DNA of 15,405 nucleotides, from assembly GCA_004335635.1 (NCBI GenBank), contig QAXH01005565.1:714-16118 (forward strand), written 5' to 3'. The stretch's first letter is position 1; each line of letters starts with the position of its first letter. Below are positions 1-7,900 of this stretch, piece by piece. Source of the stretch: Chloromonas sp. AAM2. Lineage: Eukaryota > Chlorophyta > Chlorophyceae > Chlamydomonadales > Chlamydomonadaceae. The position numbers and the translations under genes were made by a program. The notes beneath the pieces are model-generated. The model ran no database searches. It saw only the letters and a list, made by a program, of their open reading frames with translations, and was not told the DNA's origin.

Positions 1-2
1 GG

Positions 3-572
3 TGGAACCCAACACCTTCAACACCACCGTCTGACCCAACACCTTCACCACTACCGTCTGGCTCAACAACCTGGGCCGGGGTGTACGACCTGGTTACTTG
101 GTTGAACTCAGAACTACGTCAAGTACAAGGATTCATAGTGATACTGGATAGAATATCTGCAAGGACCAACTCAGGGGCCTTCAGCCCAACATAAGTTGGA
201 CAGGGGGACATGTTCAACCTGCTAAGGGAGCGGCGAAGGAAGTGGAATGCGCCAAGGCCCTCCTTGAGGCGCCACTAGAACTGGGTCAGACTGCTGCTAA
301 GCCTGGCTCTAGTCGACCAGGAACAGTCAAGGCACTTGATCAGATCCCATATTCTAGCAGACCTCTGGCAGACCAAGGCGCTTGCCTTGCATCGATGGGT
401 GCGAGACGCCTGGTAGGTCCGGTACAGCCATCCAACGAGCTTCAGTTGGCACTTCGATGGCGCCTCAGCGGCTGAGTTGGCAAGTTATGAGACCGCGGTG
501 CGTATGACATGTCGATTCCTGAGCGACAACTGCGGTGCGGCTGCACCGGATACCAGGCTGCTTGGCACTCAC
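3..572 (+). pseudogene. Possible decayed reading frame, origin unknown
   Basis: One frame runs from the window edge to a stop at about 572 with only three internal stops (TAA at 192-194, TAG near 276 and near 411) in about 190 codons. The start is Pro/Thr/Ser rich, then protein-like text such as WAGVYDLVTWLNSELRQVQG and, near the end, FDGASAAELASYETAVRM. It could be a mobile-element gag remnant. No diagnostic motif; low confidence. Confidence 0.2.
7..60. repeat. Two 27-bp tandem units
   Basis: Units at 7-33 and 34-60, both beginning acccaacaccttca and ending ccgtctg, three mismatches. It lies in the Pro/Thr-rich start of the possible decayed frame. Confidence 0.7.
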
Positions 573-573
573 T

Positions 574-1374
574 AGTACAGCTATTTACTCTGCGCGTCTC
601 TTGCATCATATGTCCAACTGTCAACACCTTCAGCATGTGAGCAGTGTCCAGCCTGTCAACTGAACTGACTCTAAGCCGCCCACAACCCATCCTCATACTA
701 TTCCTTGCAGAATCCTTAACCATTCTACCGTCAACGGACACGGGACGGGATGTGTATCCACCCGACCTACCCTGAGCAAGGAAGGAGAAGAAAGGCAGGA
801 ACAAAGGCAGAAATAGGCCCACAGGTAAAAGCGAACCAGGCAGCAAGGAAGGCAACCGGCTACGCAACACAGGGACAGGGCACAGCAGGCGCATGCAAAG
901 CGTGCTAGACCAAGCGTGTCAAGCAAGGTATTCATGCATGCCGTGAAAAGAGTTCAACCACATAGTTTTGATGTTCGTTTGCCCGTTCCGAAAGCAACAC
1001 TTCTAATCATCTGTCACGTGTCAGCTTCGCCACTAACGTCGTGCAGTGCCATGTCACTTATCATCAGCCTCTAACACCACCAGGCTCAGTGCTAACACTC
1101 CCTGCTCCACACGGGAGTGGACCAGGCTCAGTGCTAACACTCCGGACATGGCATATGTTTTGGGATGCGACATGTCACAATCCTGACTCTTGCAACACAA
1201 CGCCCTGACTCGGGCGGCAAACACAGCGTCTAGCGTGACGCCGCACTCTCAGTGGAAACATGCGCTTAGAAGTGCTTCTGCTGAGCACGCTAGGTCAGGG
1301 CTTGGGTTAGCCCTTTCTCAGAGTGTTATGATTACAGATGCCTTGGGAAAGCTTAGGACAGAGCTAGCGCTATC
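574..1374. other. Non-coding stretch, no gene seen
   Basis: No open frame here shows protein-like composition or a recognisable motif. It includes a 21-bp direct duplication (1081-1101 and 1123-1143) and purine-rich DNA at 775-860. Confidence 0.5.
1081..1143. repeat. 21-bp direct repeat, 42-bp spacing
   Basis: caggctcagtgctaacactc followed by c occurs at 1081-1101 and again at 1123-1143 without mismatch. Confidence 0.8.
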
Positions 1375-1432
1375 CGCTCATTCCTCAGCCTCCGCGCTGG
1401 GTGCAAGCGTAGTGATGATATTTTATCGCGCG
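1375..1432 (-). repeat. Copy A of the CCT1 exon 12 end (last codons and stop)
   Basis: Read on the minus strand, it encodes [10 protein letters not shown] and TGA, the same as exon 12, with four base differences, all synonymous. Similarity continues a few bases past the stop and fades upstream, where an in-frame TAA appears, so it is not a usable terminal exon. Confidence 0.8.
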
Positions 1433-1546
1433 CCCAGAAAAAGCCTGGGGTTACACAAACACGCGCCTCACCATCATCTCACCATGAGTTTCTCGGTACA
1501 ATGACCTGACATGAGCGGCAGCACACACTAGGGTAGGGTTGTTTGG

Positions 1547-1606
1547 TCATTCCTCAGCCTGAGCGCTGGGTGATATCAAAGTGACAATAATGCATCGCAC
1601 GCTTAG
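1547..1606 (-). repeat. Copy B of the CCT1 exon 12 end
   Basis: On the minus strand it reads PSAQAEE and stop, preceded by unrelated codons. It shares three synonymous states with copy A that differ from the exon, so A and B have a common source. Confidence 0.7.
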
Positions 1607-1642
1607 GGTAGACCAAACAGGGTTCTTTGTTGCTGCTGTTGT

Positions 1643-1647
1643 TTACA
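1643..1647 (-). terminator. Candidate CCT1 poly(A) signal TGTAA
   Basis: TGTAA on the minus strand, about 130 nt after the CCT1 stop. TGTAA is the usual poly(A) signal of volvocalean algae. A 5-mer occurs often by chance, and another lies near 1450, so this is a guess from position. Confidence 0.25.
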
Positions 1648-1690
1648 TGGCCTTCAGTCCGGGGAGGATTGCTCAGCAGGAGCCAGGGGG
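1643..1690. repeat. Dispersed repeat, copy 1
   Basis: ttacatggccttcagtccgg and the following bases match 2019-2075 closely and 12867-12900 more loosely (tccgggg-ag-gctgctcagc core). Confidence 0.6.
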
Positions 1691-1773
1691 ATGGAAAGCA
1701 GGTAACCTACAGGTCACGACTGCACCCTTAGCAACAACAGCAAAGTCGACTGTCAGAACTAGGGTTGAGTCGC

Positions 1774-1917
1774 TCATTCCTCCGCCTCCGCACTTGGTGC
1801 CAGCGTGATGAGGTCGTCGATGCGCAGGATGGTGATGGCTGCCTCGGTGGCGAACTGGATCATCTTGACCTTGGACAGGGTAGGCTCGAGGACACCCGCA
1901 ATCACGTTGTCGCGCAC
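1774..1917 (-). CDS. CCT1: CCT1 exon 12 (residues 503-549 and stop)
   Basis: Acceptor GTGTAG before GTGCGCGAC. Encodes [19 protein letters not shown], then [19 protein letters not shown] and the tail APSAEAEE, stop TGA at 1776-1774. LEPTxxK and ILRIDD are standard CCT C-terminal motifs. Confidence 0.95.
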   Translation of the reverse strand: MRDNVIAGVLEPTLSKVKMIQFATEAAITILRIDDLITLAPSAEAEE

Positions 1918-4900
1918 CTACACACACGCAAAAGGACATTTAGTTGCATCACACAGACTGCCGTGACCAATGCCACAAGATGACCAACGAGGACCTGGTG
2001 TGTGTGTGTGTATGTGCGTTACATGGCCTTCAATCCGGGGCGGACTGCGCAGCGTGGGCAACGGCGGGCTGGGGCAAAAACAGGAAAAGAAAACCGCCTG
2101 CATTCGATAACCATTTTAAACATGTCCCAAATCAGATTGGTAGTCACGGTGCCAGGCTCTTGATGATGCTCAGGGTAGGTTGCAAACGAGACTTAAACCA
2201 TGTGGACCAAGCAAGGGCATCAAGCAGCGCAAACCACAGCCTCACCCACGTGATGGCCTCACCCACGTGATGGCCTCACCCACGTGATGGCCTCACCCAC
2301 GTGATGGCCTCACCCACGTGATGGCAACCAACATGCAGTCACATGTCACATGTCACAGTGGCTGTGTGCCATGGAAGTGAGTGGGTGGCATGGGCTCGAG
2401 TAGCCTCCATCAAGCTCCTGTTGAATGACCACAGCTGGACACTGATCATTTGTACGTCTGTATGATGGTGTGAACATCAACAACGCATCCGAGGGAGAAG
2501 AACCATGTCCCGACTGTCCATTACTTGATTCAAGGCTCCTGCCGTACATGGCATGTGCGCAAAAGGGAAAAAGGGGAAAAGAAGGCAAAGTGCCTCACCT
2601 TGCCCTCTGTCAGCTCCAGGCCGTACTGCGCCATGTGCCGCTTCTCGGGGTTGGTTTGAGCCTGGTAGTGGAACGCACGCAGCGCCGCCACAAGCTCCTG
2701 CAAACAGGGACAAGGAGATGGGGGGCGGCAAGCCCGTGTTGCTGGGATTATCAGTGAACAGAAATGACATGAAAACGAGTGCTTGGTAAGCCTGTATTGA
2801 TATGTTTACCAGCGAGCCGAAGCGAATGAGCAGGGACGTGATAATGGACGCCAGAAGTGTGACGCCAAGGGCCAGAAACATGAAAGGCATGGTTGTTACC
2901 AAATCCAGAGCGTGCGCATGATACGGCTGATGAGAAAGCCTTGTCACCCAGACCAGGTTGCTCCCCCTTGCAGCCTTGCCTCTGCCCAGCTCAGGTGCCA
3001 TGCCAGTGGCATGCAGGCGGCTCACCGTTGCATCCTTGGCTGCGTTGACCGCCAGCGTCTTGGGCAGCACCAGCAGTGAGGCCGCAAACTCCGCGATGGC
3101 CAGCTGCTCTCTTGACCCTAGGGTTGTGGCAAAGCCCTCCAGGTACACGCTTAGGGCCGCCTCCACAGCACCGCCACCTGTGCGTCATGTGGGCATGCGT
3201 CATGTGAGCATGCGCCATGTGGGAATGTGTTATGCGTCATGTGCAGGGACATGTGTCATGGCCACATGCGTCATGTGGGAATATGATATGTGTCATGGGC
3301 AGGGACATGTGTCATGGCCACATGCGTCATGTGGACATGTGTTATGTGCAATATGCAACGCATGACGACTCAACGGCGCCACCTAGGTGCTACATGTCAT
3401 GTGCAGGGGGCATGCGTCACTTGTTTTCATCAGGGGTGGACACAAGTCATGTCTCATGGTGCGTGCATGGCTTGCTAGAGCATTCACAATCTACTTGCAC
3501 GCTCAGAGCAGCCTCTACAGCACCACCAACATTTTTTGCCCGCTCAGGGCAGCCTCTACAGCACCACAACCTGTGCACATGGCTTGTGCCATTTCTCTTT
3601 CTTCGTTTGATGTCTGGGGCACATGGCTTGGGCCATTTCTCTTTCTGATTATGATAAGATTATTCAATCATTGATCACAATCATTCCAATTCGAAAAATG
3701 AAAGAAATACCTTCCAATCAGCCTGACGTGCAGGCATGACCCACCTGGCACCACACTGCCGCTCTCCAGCACACGCTTGACCACACACAGCGAGTCGTGC
3801 AGCGACCTGTCCATTTCATCTAGCATGTAGTCGTTGGCGCCCCGCAGCAGGAGAGTGACCGCTCGGGACGTCTGGGCGCCCTCAATCACCTGTGGCAATT
3901 GAAAGTGAGAAGCGTAATGGGCATGACTGCTTGTGGAAAATGGCACTTTTAATCAGTGAGAAGCGTAATGGGCATGACTGCTTGTGGAAAATGGCACTTT
4001 TAATCAGTGAGAAGCGTAATGGGCATGACTGCTTGTGGAAAATGGCACTTTTAATCAGTGAGAAGCGTAATGGGCATGACTGCTTGTGGAAAATGGCAAT
4101 CGAGCAGTGGGGACAGGGCGAGGACCATTGGTGCTGTGCTGCAATGGACAGGGCGAGGACCATTGGTGCTGTGCTGCAATGGACAGGGCGAGGACCATTG
4201 GTGCTGTGCTGCAATGGACAGGGCGAGGACCATTGGTGCTGTGCTGCAATGGACAGGGCGAGGACCATTGGTGCTGTGCTGCAATGGACAGGGCGAGGAC
4301 CATTGGTGCTGTGCTGCAATGGACAGGGCGAGGATCATTGGTGCTGTGCTGCTTGACAGGACAACATGTTTGTGGCACGCGCCTCCATGTCATCCATGTG
4401 AACCAATCCTTCCATCAACTCCACATGGCACACCACTCCTTGCATTGCTCCTGTTGGCTGCTTTGTTCATGAACCGCCTTTTCAGTCCGCCTTCCCCTTG
4501 TTGCTGTCATCGGACACAATCTGTTCGTACACCTGCTCTGCCTGGCCCAACATGCACCCCCTCTGCCTCCCTCCCCTTGTTGCCACTCACAATCATGCTG
4601 TCATCGGACACCCTCTGTTCGTACACCTGCTCTGCCTGGCCCAACATGGATGCGTCGAACGACTCGTTGCCCTCCATGTCGGCTAGAGTGGTCACGAGGG
4701 TGGCGCCGGTGGCCTTAGCAATGCGCCTGGGAAGCGGCAGTACAAGGGGATGCCTCAGAAACAGCTTGACGTTTCACCAGTGGACATACAGTGGATAGTG
4801 ATCAGACATGAACAGGGGCAGTGTAAGTAGATGCTTCAGTGGCAGCGTGACAGTGATAAAATCCATAGAACAGGTGGCTTTATTGGTGGGTCTGGTCAGT

Positions 4901-7900
4901 GCTGATGCGGTTGGTAGGTATGGTCAGTGTCGACTGAAATGCAATCATATACCGAGCCTAGTACACACGCGCTTGGCTGAGCCTAGTCATGCTGAACCCA
5001 GTCACTGACACAGTCTCCAAAAGCGTGCCAGGCCTTGATTTCAACCTACAGCCTGCTTGTGCATCCCTGGCTGACTCCCATGACGCAATTCTCACTCACT
5101 TGCGGTCACCATTTGGCACTCTCCGCACCGCAATCGCTTCCGCCAGACATACGTATCAATTTCCCACCCATAGAATCCATAGACCTACCCATGGAATCCA
5201 TAGACCTACCCATGGAATCCATAGACCTACCCATGGAATCCATAGACCTGCCCGTAGATCTACCCATGGAATCCCTAGACCTACCCATGGAATCCATAGA
5301 CCTACCCATGGAATCCATAGACCTACCCATGGAATCCATAGATCTACCCATAGAGTCCATAGATCTATCCATAGAAGCGTGGATTTGGGGACAAATTCTC
5401 ACTCACTTCAGGTCATCCTTTGGCACTCTCCGCACTGCAATGGCGCCTGCCTCCACGAAGTACTTCATTGCCATGTCGTCGATGCCCTTGGTGGTCAGGA
5501 TCACGTTCGCGCCCGTGCCCAGCACCTTCAGGATGCGCTCCTTGGTGATGTCAAGCTCGCGCTCACGGATCTGCAGCAAAGGCCATGCATGCCAATCAAT
5601 GGCAATGGCATGGCAATGCAGAAATAACATGGCAGGAACCACGTGATGTCAAGCTCGTGCTTACGGAGCTGCATGGCAATAGGGCAAAAACAACCTGAGT
5701 CCGGCTGCTTGTTAGTCCTGCTGCTTTTTACAGTGGTTCAAACCAAGTGTGTGTGGCAATGCATGAAAATAATTGATTGTGTAAAACATGCAACATGGCC
5801 AGTCAGTAATTCAGCACCTGACGCCACTGTCTCCTGTACAGCGGCGTGCAGTTTGAACGCTTGACACCACCACGTTTCCCTTGTCTCTCCCGTCCCTTGA
5901 CCGCTTGGCTGCTATTGCTCCTCCTTTCCCTTGCCCTCTTACCTTTTCCAACTCCTTGGGATCCGTGACCAGCACTTGCATGCCCATCATCATGCGCGCC
6001 TTCTGAAGGTTGATGTCCAGGCAGGCGATCTTGGCACCCACTATCTGGGTGGGCATGCCCTGCAGCAGCCAACACAAACCAACGTGCATTGTCAATGCCA
6101 CGACACGTTTCCTGCCTGTGCGGCCTTGAACATGTTTACCTGCAACGTGGTTCAACCAACAAACGTGCCAGAGATTAGCCTGAGTCGTGTGATCTGACGT
6201 CAGGAGATGGTTCCTAGCTATGTATGCTAAACATGCTTACATGCTTGCCAACCAGTGACCTGCGACATGTTTACGTGGCTGTACTTCGGTGCAGCCACAG
6301 TAGGCTGACGTCTTGCACCCATGATGATGCGGGCCCTGTCCCGGCAGTGCATGGATACAACTGAACCAGCGTTTGGTTCCCGTACAAGTCTTCTGTTGCA
6401 TGCTGTTGACAGCCTTCCCTCTCCCGTGGTTGCCAGTCCTTGCCCCCGCCTGCCGGCCTCGTACCCCTGCCTTTGAATACTGAAGACGGCAGCCACCACT
6501 CTCCAGCCGCCACCCAGTGTCCTCTCGTACTGTTTCCTGGCTATGTATCACGAAAGTGTGTGCTGGCGCCCACTATCTGGGTGGGCATGCGCTGCGACAG
6601 ACACTAACAACCTGCCTGCCCCTGCCTGTCCACGTGTGGGTGAACCCACTTTCATACCACACGGGAGTTGCTGTAAACCCACTGCTCAGCCACGTTACTT
6701 ACGCCAACCGGCACCATCCTTCCTTGTTTCTGCCCACCTGTGCATCCCTAGCCTGCCCACCTGTGCAGCCCTGGGCAGGTTGATCGCGTAGCCCCTGAGC
6801 AGGCAGCTCTCGTGTGCGCTCTTCCCGTGCGCCTTGAGCACGTTGATGGCCTTGACCGGGTACTTGGCCTTGCCAGTGATGGGGTCGATGGACTTGACTA
6901 TCTGCAGGCACACATGAAACATATTTGGCAAGGCCACAGGCGAAGAGGGGTTGCCTGTCGGCTTCAGGATACATCAGTTTAGCCATATGTGCAGACGCAT
7001 ACTGGTGGTATTGATTGTACACAAACTACTGAACTACTGGATAGGAGCCCACGAATTTCAAGGATTGGAAAGGATTCACGTGTTTGGACACCACGAGTCC
7101 CACCTTGAAGCACAGCTCGTCCATTTTTATCCTGTCCTTGCTGCGTGTTGACCAACCCAACCGTGAACCCCTCTGCCTCATTCACATGCTCCGCGTCACA
7201 ACAAAGCACCACACTAACCCAGACCCAAACTAACCCATACCCACACACACCAGAACATGCATGCCAGCTGCTCCACCAATCACCCATGCAGCCAACCTGC
7301 GCCACATCAAATGCACTTGCATGGCACCCACATGTCATTCACTCACTCACCCACCCACCCACATAGCCCCAGTCACCTGCATGGCATTCACCACCATCTT
7401 TGCAAAGAAGTCTGCATCACTGCCCACAATCTTGCTGCTCATGGACGTGCGGGCTGCATTAAGCAGGCTGTCTGCGCCCAGCGCCTCTGTCTTCTGGGCT
7501 AAATGCTCCTCGATGAACTTGCATGACTGCAGCAGTGCATGGATAGGGCAAACAGCATAAGTGACAACTCGGTGTTTGCAAAACTGCATGGTGCAGGGGA
7601 TGGTGCATGAACATTTACAATGCTTACACCCAAGTGCCTGAGCATGTGTGCTCGTGAATGGCGCAGGGATCATCTGCCGGTGTCCGCATGGAGTCTCGCA
7701 AAATGCGGGCATGGCGCTGTGTGCCCCATTGCTATATCTGTATCTAATAGGCATGTCAACATTGCCACAGATCGCGCGTGTCATTTTGATTTGCCTGCAT
7801 AACCAGGGCCTTCCTGCTGACTTGTGAATCTGCCTAATGGATTGCACATGCAGTGCCAAGGCAATGCAGCATGCCCAATCACCTCGCGCATGGCCAGTCT

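Noticed and set aside
2477..3166. 229-codon minus-strand open frame continuing past CCT1 exon 10
   Set aside because: Only its first part (exon 10) is CCT1-like. After GTGAGC it is intron, and exon 11 restores the CCT1 sequence in another frame.
3892..4798. Long open frames (up to 246 codons) on both strands across the 51- and 35-bp arrays
   Set aside because: They are made by tandem repeats lacking stops, lie within CCT1 intron 8 and partly antisense to exon 8, and show no natural protein composition.
4989..5646. Overlapping open frames encoding PMESIDL or HRPTHGI repeats
   Set aside because: A product of the 21-bp minisatellite; antisense to CCT1 exon 7 and within intron 7.
7090..7140. 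Possible extra CCT1 exon in intron 4 (cacgagtcccaccttgaagc region)
   Set aside because: It has a donor-like AAG|GTGGGA on the minus strand, but exons 4 and 5 already join without a gap relative to the family.
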